In this document: piece after piece, positions 1-8,861 of the stretch
How the letters are laid out: each line of letters starts with the position of its first letter
Position numbering within the stretch: the stretch's first letter is position 1
Origin: a virus
Virus record (IMG/VR): IMGVR_UViG_3300024231_000035
Coordinates: 1 to 32,867 of that record
Length of the DNA: 32,867 nt
Direction: 5' to 3' (one strand)
Made by a program: the position numbers and the translations under genes
Notes under the pieces: generated by a model
The model's database searches: none
What the model was told of the DNA's origin: nothing
Seen by the model: only the letters and a program-made list of their open reading frames with translations

Positions 1-2
1 TT

Positions 3-1415
3 ATTTCTAAAGCTAGAGATTTTGTAAATGATAAATTAGGTATTCCATCTGGAGTAATACCAACAAAAGTAATAGGATTTGATTCTATTTCTAAAAAAGG
101 TGAAACTCAAAATAGAATGATTGATTTAGCAGAAATCAAAAAATCAGGTGAAGGTAAACTATTAGGACAGTTATTAAAAGATGGTGGTGGTGGAAACCTA
201 AAAACTATCGGAAAACAAGCATTAGGTAGTGCACTAAAATTAGGAAAAGATAAGTTAAGAGGAGCATTATTTGGAGGAGCTCCTACAACTGGATTCAATG
301 GGGCATCATTAGCAGGTCTAAAAAATACAACGATAAATTATGGTAGTATTAGTAATGGTGCTGGTGATATCAATAGAACTGCTGATAACAATGGTATAAT
401 AGATGTAAAAGGTTTAATGTATTCTAAGACATTTAATTTAAAATTACCACCAAAGTTAGAAATACCAATGTGGGGTATTGATTTCGATGGAGTTAACTCA
501 GCAGGTACAGATACAAGAGTTGGTTTAGATAACAATAAACAAAATGACCCAAATCCTAACAAACTTGATTTTGTTGATATATCCGATGAAGGTGGTTTAG
601 GTGGAAGATATTCAAAAGCCCTAGAAGATTTAGATACCCCAAATAAGATATTATTCAGTTCAAACCCTGATAGAAAAGGAAAATCATTTGCAAATAAGAT
701 TAAATCACCAATATCAAAAAATGATTTTATAGAAAAGAAAAGAGGTATGGGTCAGATATCTGATATTATAAATAGTACCAATATCTTTGAAGGTGAAACT
801 CTTACATTAGGTGATGGAAAAACTTTAGATGAAAAAGATTTTGTACCATTAAAATTTACCTCAATACATAGAAATAAAACTGTACAATTTAGAGCAACAT
901 TAAGTGGATTGAGTGAAACACTTTCTCCATCTTGGGATTCTCATAAGTTTATTGGTTCACCATTCAGTAATTACACATATAGTGGAATAGAAAGAAGTGT
1001 AACTTTTAATTTTAAAGTTTATTCATTAAATGCAGCAGAACATAAAATTGGATGGGATAAAATTAACTTTTTAAATTCATTAGTATTCCCACAAGGGTAT
1101 TATGATTCATCTGCAGTAGTTCCACCATTTATTAGATTAACAATTGGTGATTTATATAAAGGTAAATTATCATTTATAGAATCTTTATCACATACATGGG
1201 ATGATAATACTCCTTGGAATGTAACTGATAAAGAAAGAACAGTATTATCGAATGCAGTAGGAATTGTAACAGGTACTTCTGAGAATGCTGATATAGATAT
1301 GAAAGGATATCGATTACCAATGATTACTGATGTATCAATGACTGTTAAATTTTTAATAGGTAGAAATAATACATCAGGTAGAAAATTCTATTCATTTGAA
1401 CCTCAAAGTAAATAA
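3..1415 (+). CDS. Phage virion structural protein, probable baseplate/tail component (5' end cut off)
   Basis: The reading frame is open to the left edge of the window, so the real start lies outside it; about 470 residues are visible. The first in-window ATG, at 117, is preceded by 38 sense codons in frame and is probably internal. The visible N-terminal part is rich in Gly, Lys and Leu. The C-terminal third (from about 850 on) is aromatic-rich and beta-like, with patterns such as SPFSNYTYSGIERSV and SFIESLSHTWDDNTPW. There is no signal peptide or membrane segment in view. The next gene starts 3 bases after the stop and has a LysM-like baseplate pattern, and a hub-like gene follows, so a baseplate or tail role is inferred from context. 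I cannot name an exact T4 equivalent. Confidence 0.6.
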   Translation: MSKARDFVNDKLGIPSGVIPTKVIGFDSISKKGETQNRMIDLAEIKKSGEGKLLGQLLKDGGGGNLKTIGKQALGSALKLGKDKLRGALFGGAPTTGFNGASLAGLKNTTINYGSISNGAGDINRTADNNGIIDVKGLMYSKTFNLKLPPKLEIPMWGIDFDGVNSAGTDTRVGLDNNKQNDPNPNKLDFVDISDEGGLGGRYSKALEDLDTPNKILFSSNPDRKGKSFANKIKSPISKNDFIEKKRGMGQISDIINSTNIFEGETLTLGDGKTLDEKDFVPLKFTSIHRNKTVQFRATLSGLSETLSPSWDSHKFIGSPFSNYTYSGIERSVTFNFKVYSLNAAEHKIGWDKINFLNSLVFPQGYYDSSAVVPPFIRLTIGDLYKGKLSFIESLSHTWDDNTPWNVTDKERTVLSNAVGIVTGTSENADIDMKGYRLPMITDVSMTVKFLIGRNNTSGRKFYSFEPQSK

Positions 1416-1418
1416 TAG

Positions 1419-1709
1419 ATGGCAAGTAGATACGAAAATAACAAAAGTAAAAAAATAAATGATGGTAGAGTAGTATATCGTTCTAAGATATATCCTAACA
1501 TACCATTACGAGATGATGATGTTTATGTAGCTACTGAAACTGGTGATAGATTAGATACTCTAGCATATCAGTACTATGAAGATGCATCCCTATGGTGGAT
1601 AATTGCATCGGCAAATAATATACATAATGCTCCATTTGGTTTAAAAGATGGTACAATTTTAAGAATACCACAAAACTATATTGAGATATTAGTAAACTTT
1701 AGTGAATAA
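1419..1709 (+). CDS. LysM-like baseplate wedge protein, gp53-like
   Basis: This is a 96-residue protein. Its central part has the pattern of the LysM-like fold in phage baseplate proteins: a stretch around GDRLDTLAYQYYEDASLWW (about residues 42-60), then IIASANNI, and a closing GTILRIPQNY. The aromatic-rich YY..ASLWW followed by an N-containing helix is typical of T4 gp53 and tail protein X relatives, which help assemble the baseplate or bind the tail. T4 gp53 is about twice as long, so this is a compact form. It sits 3 bases after the preceding structural gene and 5 bases before the hub-like gene, so the three are probably cotranscribed. The family assignment is by pattern only. Confidence 0.6.
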   Translation: MASRYENNKSKKINDGRVVYRSKIYPNIPLRDDDVYVATETGDRLDTLAYQYYEDASLWWIIASANNIHNAPFGLKDGTILRIPQNYIEILVNFSE

Positions 1710-1714
1710 CAGTT

Positions 1715-4021
1715 ATGGGAACATTTCCAAAATTTTCAAATATTGCGGGATATGCTACGAAAACCTTAGAAAGTAGAAAACGTAGTGTATATAACGTATC
1801 TAAGTTAAATGCTTGGGTAAGAGTAACATCTGCCGTTTCTGGTAATAAGGGAGATGGATTAACAATAGTATCTAATCCAAATTTTAGATTATTTGGAGCT
1901 GCTGGTGTTTCTTCTATTTATGGAATTAATAAACAAAGTGGTACTATTGGTGAAACTTGGGGAGGTTCCCCAATAAATCCATCAGAAGGGCAAGGTTATA
2001 AACCTTCTCCAATTATTGAATCTATTGAAATAGATGAAGGTGCTGGTAATTTAAGTAGAAAAGCTAGTTTTACAATTAAATGTTTTTCTAAAGACCAAAT
2101 GGAAGTAGTAACTCAATATTTTCAAGAACCAGGATTTACTGTATTTTTAGAATGGGGATGGAATACCCCAGAATCTATGAAAGGTTTAGTAAAAAAATTA
2201 AATGCAACTGAAATAGCTAATTTTCAAAATTTCAAAAATCTAACAGATAGAAGAATAAAATCCAAAGGACAATATGATAATTATTTAGGATTTATAACTG
2301 GTGGTGGGATTGGAACTGAAGGTGAAAATTGGACTATTGAAGTAAAATGTACAGGTTTTACTGAACTACCTGCTTATTTGGTAAATGGTGATAATGCTGG
2401 TGATGATTCTGGAAAAAGTGCTAAAAAAGAACCTGATTATAAAAATTTAAGTCTTGAAACTGATTTAAATATAAAACGATGGATGTTTGCTTATAATGCA
2501 TTACCATCTAATAGAAAAACTGCTGAAATAAAATCATTAGCTACTAAAACCGATGATTCCCTTAGAAAAGTACCAATGGCACAAGCGGTTAATTATGTAA
2601 ACTTTGATGAAACGATTACTGATACTTTAAATAATAAAGCAGATGGAACGGCTATTGGTAGGTTCTTTGGCTGGGGTGGTGCAAAAGAAAAAGGTAATGA
2701 TGGAAAAGAACGTATAGATGTACCCGGAGGTACTAAAATAGTTGGTAGTGAAAAATTTATAAGATTTGGTACTCTTATGAAGATAATGAACCAAATGATT
2801 ATAAAGGGTTTAAAAATAGGAAAAAAGACAGTTTCTATGGAAATCCACTCAGAGCATACTATATGTTCAGCTTATCCAAATATATTTAGTACTGATAAAA
2901 GTAAGTTATTAATCCCAAATGTAAAAACACCAAAATTTAGTTTTCTTGATGCTAAAAATAATACAAAATCATTAGAAGCAATACCAACTGATTATGAAGA
3001 TTGTTCAATAGAATATGGTGGTAGAAAAATACAATTTCCTTTTGAAAATAGTATTAATGGTGGTTCAGTTCAAGTTGGTGGAAAGTTTTATAATTTACAA
3101 TATAAAGATGATACTACACCACCGAGTGAATGTATAGACAAACCACAAGGTGAATGGGGATTTTTAGATGACTTATATGTAAACTTTGATTTCGCATCAG
3201 GTATTATGGGAACAAGTAACTTCACAGTAAAAGATGCTCTATATCAAATTCTAAATGGAATGTCCTCCGCTGTAAATGATTTATGGAATTTTCAGATTAT
3301 GGAAACAACTTTGGAAAATGATAAGGGAAATTTAAAAAAGGGAGACCAAATAATCACAATACAAGAAACTAATTTTACATATAAACCAAAAGTAAACCCA
3401 TATACATTTAATTTAATAGGTACTGATTCTATTTTCAAAGATGCTTCGTTAAATTTGGATATGAGTGCTGCTAAGATGAATCAAGTTATCGGTACAAGAT
3501 TAGGAAAAAAGATTAATGGTGAAACTCAACCATTTATTGGTAAACTAAATGCAGTGGGTATGACTGATTTAGTTTTAAAAGAAATAGAATCTAAAAAAGA
3601 AGCACCGGTAGAACAAAAATCCGATACTGAAGAAACAGATGAAGAACTAAAAGAAAAAAATTACGCTAATTTTTTAGGTAAAATGGGTACATATCCTAAA
3701 GTACAATTTGAAAAAAAGGATATAAAAGATAAGTTTGTTGTGCAAGAAAAAACTTATGCATCTGTTTATGATGATAAGCAATTATTAAAAATGGCTAAAT
3801 CTGATATGGAAGAGGAGAAAGGTGTATCTATTTTATTACCAATTAATTTTACATTTACTGTACATGGTGTTAGTGGTATAAAAAGAGGAGATAGGTTTAG
3901 AGTAACTGGAATCCCAAATAAATATAAAGATGGATTTTTCCAAGTTTTAGGTGTAAAACATACTATTCAAAGAATGGAATGGACTACTGAAGTTGAAGGT
4001 GGATTTAGAAACAATACATAA
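1715..4021 (+). CDS. Large baseplate hub-like virion protein
   Basis: This is a 768-residue protein with no signal peptide or membrane span. The N-terminal region (about 90-150) has the pattern SPIIESIEIDEGAGNLSRKA followed by FTVFLEWGWNTPES, which I associate with hub or spike-base proteins of marine T4-like phages. The C-terminus (about 700-768) has a beta-rich section with GIKRGDRFRVTGIPNKY and FFQVLGVKHTIQ, resembling the closing domain of gp27/gpD-type hub proteins. An acidic, Lys/Glu-rich linker lies near residues 625-650. Its stop codon shares one base with the next start (TAATG at 4019-4023), implying coupled translation. The ATG at 1715 is preceded by AACAGTT, a start context seen repeatedly in this window. 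The hub role is inference from pattern, length and neighbours. Confidence 0.55.
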   Translation: MGTFPKFSNIAGYATKTLESRKRSVYNVSKLNAWVRVTSAVSGNKGDGLTIVSNPNFRLFGAAGVSSIYGINKQSGTIGETWGGSPINPSEGQGYKPSPIIESIEIDEGAGNLSRKASFTIKCFSKDQMEVVTQYFQEPGFTVFLEWGWNTPESMKGLVKKLNATEIANFQNFKNLTDRRIKSKGQYDNYLGFITGGGIGTEGENWTIEVKCTGFTELPAYLVNGDNAGDDSGKSAKKEPDYKNLSLETDLNIKRWMFAYNALPSNRKTAEIKSLATKTDDSLRKVPMAQAVNYVNFDETITDTLNNKADGTAIGRFFGWGGAKEKGNDGKERIDVPGGTKIVGSEKFIRFGTLMKIMNQMIIKGLKIGKKTVSMEIHSEHTICSAYPNIFSTDKSKLLIPNVKTPKFSFLDAKNNTKSLEAIPTDYEDCSIEYGGRKIQFPFENSINGGSVQVGGKFYNLQYKDDTTPPSECIDKPQGEWGFLDDLYVNFDFASGIMGTSNFTVKDALYQILNGMSSAVNDLWNFQIMETTLENDKGNLKKGDQIITIQETNFTYKPKVNPYTFNLIGTDSIFKDASLNLDMSAAKMNQVIGTRLGKKINGETQPFIGKLNAVGMTDLVLKEIESKKEAPVEQKSDTEETDEELKEKNYANFLGKMGTYPKVQFEKKDIKDKFVVQEKTYASVYDDKQLLKMAKSDMEEEKGVSILLPINFTFTVHGVSGIKRGDRFRVTGIPNKYKDGFFQVLGVKHTIQRMEWTTEVEGGFRNNT

Positions 4022-4371
4022 TGGATAACGATAGATATAAAGAAATAGCAAGTGCACAATCTTATATTATTGGAGATGTAACAACATTTGTTCCAACTAT
4101 AACGAATAGACAATATCAGAGAGGATATATTGAAAGATGTTTTGTACAAAAAGCTAACGATTCCTCATCTAATATATTTGAAGTTTCAGTAAGTGAAATT
4201 AATCGATACAAAGGTAATCCTTTTTATATTCAGACAAAATTAGATTGGAGAATAACTGGAGACCCTATTGAAGTGAAGAAATCTAACTCAATATCATTAC
4301 AATTAGCATCTGAGGATATCCCTAAGATTGCATTGTACTTACCAAACCTTTTACAATTTCATAAAAAATAA
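4021..4371 (+). CDS. Small protein of unknown function in the baseplate cluster
   Basis: This 116-residue soluble protein starts on the last base of the preceding hub-like gene (TAATG), so it is probably translated by coupling to it. I do not recognise the family. It is mixed alpha/beta, with one Cys (IERCFVQKAN), no obvious catalytic motif and a basic tail ending LLQFHKK. Its position as last gene before a promoter makes it the distal member of the left structural operon. A minor baseplate or assembly role is plausible but is only inferred from position. Confidence 0.55.
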   Translation: MDNDRYKEIASAQSYIIGDVTTFVPTITNRQYQRGYIERCFVQKANDSSSNIFEVSVSEINRYKGNPFYIQTKLDWRITGDPIEVKKSNSISLQLASEDIPKIALYLPNLLQFHKK

Positions 4372-4403
4372 TTTGGATATTACAAATATTTTTCTTATAT
4401 TTG
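4372..4403 (+). promoter_or_regulatory. Bacteroidota-type promoter upstream of the PolA-like gene
   Basis: TTTG at 4372-4375 and TATATTTG at 4396-4403 are separated by exactly 20 nt, matching the -33/-7 consensus of Bacteroidota sigma factor (TTTG and TAnnTTTG). The -33 element begins directly after the preceding stop codon. The predicted transcription start falls at about 4407-4409, on top of the ATG at 4408. Confidence 0.8.
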
Positions 4404-4407
4404 TTAG

Positions 4408-5691
4408 ATGATTGTAGTAGAATCTAATAAAGAGAAGGAGAATTTTATGCAAATGTGGGAAAATAATCCCTCAATTGTAATTCCTATATGGTGTGATTTG
4501 GAAAAACATCCAATGAACAACGAACTTGCTTTCTTATTCGTAAGAGTGGGAAAAACTGACTTTATTCTCATATACAATCATATTGATGGTAAATCCCATC
4601 ATTTAGACCTTTCAACATCAACACAACCAAAATGGGTATGGAATAAGAAAGGTTTATTACAAACTGGTACAAATATACAAAATATTTTTGATATATCCAA
4701 CTATTACTTCTTTGAAAAGAATCAAACTATACCTTATGAGGTACAAAATCAATCATTTATTTCACATTATATCCGAATGGGTATAAGAGATAATTTAGGA
4801 AAGATAGCACCTATAATGAAATGGGGAGAGTATTTAAAATCATTTGTTGACAATATAAGTACTACTATTCCTCCTCCCGATTTATCTCCTAAAAGTTGGA
4901 TTGATGATACTATGATTCCTCTATTATCTCAGATTGAACGATATGGGGTTCGGGTCGAAGGGGAAAAATTTTTTGATAGATATCCACAAGCTACTAAACA
5001 TTTAAACAACAATATCGTATATACCGAATATAACCCATATACGATTACATCCCGTCCTTCCAACCGATTTGGGGGAATCAACTTCTCTGCTTTAAATAAA
5101 AAGGATGGAACGAGAGAAGTATTTATTCCCAAAGATGGGCACATATTCCTACAAATGGATTATGATGCCTATCACCCCCGAATCATAGGTAAGTTGATTG
5201 ATTACGAATTACCCGATACTTCGGTTCACCAATGGTTAGCGGACCAATATGGTGTTGATTATGGTGAATCCAAAGGAATTACATTCCAACTCCTTTATGG
5301 TGGGATACCCGAAGAGTTCGATTCTATTCCTTATTATAAGAAGGTTAGAGAGTACATCGATGAAATGTGGGGTAACGCATCCAAAAAAGGTTATGTATCG
5401 ACTTACAATCGAAATATACCCCTTAGTTCGATAGAAGGTTTGAATCCACAAAAAGTATTCAACTATTTACTACAAGCAACTGAAACTGAGTTAAATATGG
5501 ATACAATGAGGAAAGTGTTGGAGTTTATTGAACAAACCGACATTGAGTTAAGTTTATACACATATGATTCATTCTTATTTTCTTTTCCATTAGATACTCC
5601 TAAAGAACAAGCTCTTAAATTAAAAGAAATTGTAGAAAGTAATGGGTTTCCTATAAATGCTAGTTGGGGTTCGGATTACTCAAAACTTTAA
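4408..5691 (+). CDS. Diverged family A DNA polymerase-like protein
   Basis: This 427-residue protein keeps the outline of a Pol I palm/fingers domain. A thumb-like IERYGVRVE precedes a TSRPSNRFGGIN section that corresponds to the TGRLSS-PNLQNIP region. Motif A is DYDAYHPR (251-258), motif B is K289, F293, Y297, G298 with the Pol I spacing, and motif C is YDS (386-388). Both catalytic Asp residues (D251, D387) are present. The Glu after motif A's Asp is His256, the motif B Arg is Tyr285, and HDE has become YDS. The first 120 residues look like a degenerate 3'-5' exonuclease domain. An alternative start at 4447 has GGAG 6-10 bases upstream. The phage also encodes a family B replicase (25511), so this is probably accessory. 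Calling it polymerase-related is fairly secure; activity is not. Confidence 0.75.
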   Translation: MIVVESNKEKENFMQMWENNPSIVIPIWCDLEKHPMNNELAFLFVRVGKTDFILIYNHIDGKSHHLDLSTSTQPKWVWNKKGLLQTGTNIQNIFDISNYYFFEKNQTIPYEVQNQSFISHYIRMGIRDNLGKIAPIMKWGEYLKSFVDNISTTIPPPDLSPKSWIDDTMIPLLSQIERYGVRVEGEKFFDRYPQATKHLNNNIVYTEYNPYTITSRPSNRFGGINFSALNKKDGTREVFIPKDGHIFLQMDYDAYHPRIIGKLIDYELPDTSVHQWLADQYGVDYGESKGITFQLLYGGIPEEFDSIPYYKKVREYIDEMWGNASKKGYVSTYNRNIPLSSIEGLNPQKVFNYLLQATETELNMDTMRKVLEFIEQTDIELSLYTYDSFLFSFPLDTPKEQALKLKEIVESNGFPINASWGSDYSKL

Positions 5692-5721
5692 TATTTATAA
5701 GATATAGGAAGATTTTAACAT

Positions 5722-7761
5722 ATGAATTACTTTAAACAATTTATAAACGATATATTAACTGAGGTTTCGTATAGAACTAACGAAGGAGTTGTTAATCTAA
5801 AAAACAAAGACCATATAAGTATCTTATCTGAGGTATTGGATGAGATGGAACTAACAGAAATTAAAAACGAATTAATTCGAAACCTTTTAGAAGCTGGTGA
5901 ACAAACCTTAGACCCAGACCAAAAAGAAAAAGCTAAGAAAATGGGATTAGTTTGGAAAGGTAAAGGTTGGGGTAAAGAAGAAGATGATTTTGTATCTTAT
6001 AATGTTGAAAAGGGTAAATTAGTTAAAGTTGATAGAGGTGGAGAAAGTGGTGGTGAAGAGGAAGCCCCAAAAACTTCTTTAAGTCCGGGTACTAAATCAG
6101 GTGATTCTTATATAGATTCATTACCAGATGGAGACCCAGCAAAAAAAGCAGTAGCTACTGATACTAAAAAGTTTTCATCAGAAGATAATAAAAAATCATT
6201 AGATTCTTTTATAAAAAATGGATTTTCTAAATCAAAGGGAGCTCCGGGTAGTGCAGGTTCTATGTTAAATGAAATATTCTCATCAACAGGAGCTACAAAT
6301 GCATTAAATTCAAATAGTGATTTTAATTTTGATGAAACATTAGATTCTATTATAAATGAATTAAAGGGAACTGGATTAGCTAAAGAAAACAAAAGTAATA
6401 ATTTACCAACAGGTATAAAAAAATCAGAAGCTCAACCAATTGCTGAAAAATATGGTATTTCATTGGGTGAGGCTGGTAAATCTATAATTGCTGCTAGAGC
6501 AGCTAAAAGTAAACACAATCACGTATCTAAAAATATAATAGAAAAGAATAATATTTCAAATTCAAAATCAGAACCCTTTTTTGGTGATAAAGATGGTATG
6601 ATGGCTCAACAAACTATGGTATCTTCTACAACTGGTAAGGTTTTCTTAGGTAATACAGAAGTAACTAAAGAAGAAGCTATTAAAATTATAAAAAGTGGAG
6701 GTGGTGGTGAAAACCCATCAGATACAGCAATATTTATCTTAAATGAAGATACTGGTGATTTACATATGACTTTTTATTCAGATAAAGATAATGTAAGTGC
6801 TATTGTTGCTCAATCTTCATTAAAAGCTGAATTTAAGTTAAAAAAGAATGAAGTTGATAATTTGGTTGAGAATGGTAAATTATCTAATGAAGAATCTGAA
6901 ATAGCTAAAAAAATAATGGATGAATCTGAATCAAAGCATAGTGATTTAGAATCTCAATTAGATAATGTAACAGCAGGACCTGGAAAACATTTAAATACAA
7001 TTGAATCGGATAGATTGGTTAAACTTTCTAAATCTCTATCAAAGGGAGCCGATCCTGAAAAATATTGGAATAATAACATAAAAAAGAAAATGTTAAAATC
7101 AACATCATCACAATATTTACCCGATGGTTCAGATACTCCTCCAAATGATGTTCAAATAATGAGAGCATTTATAAATTATGCTAATGATAATCCGGGTAAT
7201 TTAACAAAAGATGAACAACGTATTATATCTGATTTATCAAATCAAACCGATGGACCAAGAATTGGTGCAGAAATTGGAAAGATAAGAAAAGCTACAGTTG
7301 CAACTGATTTAGATACTATTAATAAGTTAAATGATACCAAAATTATGGTTAATGGTAAGGAAGTTGGATTAGGTAATTTATTAGAAGCAGAATCAGTAGC
7401 AGAAAAACTTCACTTAGGGATGATGTTTGGAGGTGAAGGAGTATTCCAAGATTCAGATGCATTTTATCAAGAAAGTGGTGGTGTTAAAGTAGATAAAGAA
7501 TCACTAGAAAATTGTTTACCTTTTGAAAACAAAGATGATATGATTGTTAATTTTGAAGTTGGTGAAGAAAAAGAACAAATTCAAAGAGGAGGTACAAATA
7601 TAACAGGTGGTTCTAAGATTATATATGCCGTAACAAAAGATGGTAAGAAATATGCTATGGGTGAAAAGAAACAACGTTCAAAAATGGGTGTTTTGGGTAA
7701 ATTAGCAACTGTCTACAACTATCATCCTGATTTACAAAAGTGTTTAAAATCCAAGTCTTAA
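5722..7761 (+). CDS. Large hydrophilic probable virion protein, unknown function
   Basis: This 679-residue protein is Lys/Glu/Ser/Gly-rich, with no membrane span or catalytic motif that I can identify. The first 65 residues (FKQFINDILTEVSYR, then ILSEVLDEM) resemble an N-terminal module I recall from several large proteins of T4-like marine phages. A section around KAKKMGLVWKGKGWGKE (about 72-88) follows. Residues 100-150 look disordered and charged. The middle contains a beta-like stretch around AIFILNEDTGDLHMTFYSD, and the C-terminal 150 residues look more globular (LGMMFGGEGVF, then IIYAVTKDGKKYAMG). A packaged virion protein or capsid/tail accessory is inferred from size and location. A purine-rich AGGAAG lies about 10 bases before the start. 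Confidence 0.5.
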   Translation: MNYFKQFINDILTEVSYRTNEGVVNLKNKDHISILSEVLDEMELTEIKNELIRNLLEAGEQTLDPDQKEKAKKMGLVWKGKGWGKEEDDFVSYNVEKGKLVKVDRGGESGGEEEAPKTSLSPGTKSGDSYIDSLPDGDPAKKAVATDTKKFSSEDNKKSLDSFIKNGFSKSKGAPGSAGSMLNEIFSSTGATNALNSNSDFNFDETLDSIINELKGTGLAKENKSNNLPTGIKKSEAQPIAEKYGISLGEAGKSIIAARAAKSKHNHVSKNIIEKNNISNSKSEPFFGDKDGMMAQQTMVSSTTGKVFLGNTEVTKEEAIKIIKSGGGGENPSDTAIFILNEDTGDLHMTFYSDKDNVSAIVAQSSLKAEFKLKKNEVDNLVENGKLSNEESEIAKKIMDESESKHSDLESQLDNVTAGPGKHLNTIESDRLVKLSKSLSKGADPEKYWNNNIKKKMLKSTSSQYLPDGSDTPPNDVQIMRAFINYANDNPGNLTKDEQRIISDLSNQTDGPRIGAEIGKIRKATVATDLDTINKLNDTKIMVNGKEVGLGNLLEAESVAEKLHLGMMFGGEGVFQDSDAFYQESGGVKVDKESLENCLPFENKDDMIVNFEVGEEKEQIQRGGTNITGGSKIIYAVTKDGKKYAMGEKKQRSKMGVLGKLATVYNYHPDLQKCLKSKS

Positions 7762-7823
7762 TAATTAACGCTAAAAATATTATATTATATTTATAGGTGA
7801 TTGATTAATATATAAAAAAATTT

Positions 7824-8225
7824 ATGAAAACACAATTATTGTGTACATTTACTTCAAAGGATGGGTTACAAAAGACTCTGCAGGATATCAGAGAGACTTA
7901 TGTGATAGTGTATAACTATATCTATATCTTACAAAATAAGTCAAACTTAGATGAACTTTACGTTACCTATAATATTAATACGGAGTTCAAACCACCACAA
8001 CCTTTAGAAGATACAATACTAATACACAGAAAAAAAGAATCAAATACTTTATACACCATTAACGCATTAAACCAATTAGTGAGAGAAGAAAATGGTGGTG
8101 TATTAGATAAGACATTTGTAATAGACTGGCAAAAATTTAGAAATTCAATAATACTTACAAATACTGAGGGTACGAAACGTATTCAGACTCGTATCTTTGA
8201 GGTTATAGAATTTAATCAAAAATAA
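7824..8225 (+). CDS. Conserved small phage protein, unknown function
   Basis: This is a 133-residue protein. It begins MKTQLLCTF and has an internal RKKESNTLYTINALNQLV segment (about 71-89) and a closing IDWQKFRNSI. I recall this combination in hypothetical proteins of T4-like marine phages encoded near tail genes, but I know of no function. There are no transmembrane helices. The 62-base gap upstream is very AT-rich and contains a weak -7-like TATATTTA (7786-7793) without a convincing -33 element. The next gene begins 10 bases after the stop. Its location between a probable virion protein and a peptidoglycan-related protein suggests a late, virion-linked role. Confidence 0.55.
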   Translation: MKTQLLCTFTSKDGLQKTLQDIRETYVIVYNYIYILQNKSNLDELYVTYNINTEFKPPQPLEDTILIHRKKESNTLYTINALNQLVREENGGVLDKTFVIDWQKFRNSIILTNTEGTKRIQTRIFEVIEFNQK

Positions 8226-8235
8226 AAAATAACAA

Positions 8236-8847
8236 ATGGGAAAATTCACAAGAGAACAAATCGAAGAAGCATTAAATTGTAATGGGTATAAATACTTTAC
8301 AAGTGATAAAGGATATGATGTTAACATTGTTGGTATCAGAAATTCAGACACATATGGTGAAGTAACAAATAAATTTGATGATACTCTCACGATATCCTAC
8401 AAAGATTCAGATGGGAAGTGGATTTACAACGAATATAAAGCAACAACTGATCCTGGTTCACATTGGGAAAAGAACTTGTTGAACAAAGATGGTGTTGCAA
8501 TTCTTAAACCAGGTCAATACAGAGGTTCTCATAAAATTGGATTACACCAAGGTAAATATGAGGCACTAAGACAACAAAAACCTGTTAAGGTTTATAGAGA
8601 TAATAACAAAGATGGTAAATATGATATGATTGAAGAAAATGTACATGAAGGTATATTTGGAATCAATATTCATAAAGCTGGAAAGTTTGTAAATGGTTCA
8701 ACTCAGATTGATAAATGGTCTGCAGGTTGCCAAGTATTCTCTAAAGAATCGGATTTCAACGAATTTATGGAAATTTGTAGAAAGGCTAGAGATATATGGG
8801 GAAATTCTTTCACATATACGTTGATAGAATCCAACGATATTTCGTAA
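8236..8847 (+). CDS. L,D-transpeptidase-like (YkuD-type motif) tail-associated protein
   Basis: This is a 203-residue protein. The key pattern is H146 in INIHKAG followed by S162-A-G164-C165 in KWSAGCQVF, the H...S.GC signature of L,D-transpeptidase-like cysteine enzymes that act on peptidoglycan. Upstream, residues 122-130 read DNNKDGKYD, a DxNxDGxxD calcium-binding-like loop. A GxHxG-like segment (KIGLHQGKYEAL) precedes it. There is no signal peptide or membrane helix, as expected for a virion-delivered or lysis protein. The genes around it are tail-like, so local cell-wall opening during infection, or lysis, are the two plausible roles. The catalytic triad geometry is inferred from sequence only; the reaction (transpeptidase or hydrolase) cannot be decided. 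Confidence 0.6.
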   Translation: MGKFTREQIEEALNCNGYKYFTSDKGYDVNIVGIRNSDTYGEVTNKFDDTLTISYKDSDGKWIYNEYKATTDPGSHWEKNLLNKDGVAILKPGQYRGSHKIGLHQGKYEALRQQKPVKVYRDNNKDGKYDMIEENVHEGIFGINIHKAGKFVNGSTQIDKWSAGCQVFSKESDFNEFMEICRKARDIWGNSFTYTLIESNDIS

Positions 8848-8861
8848 AAAAATAAAAAGTT

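Noticed and set aside
7762-7823. Promoter before the 133-residue conserved protein
   Set aside because: A TATATTTA is present at 7786-7793, but the position 20 nt upstream reads TAAT rather than TTTG, so support is weak.
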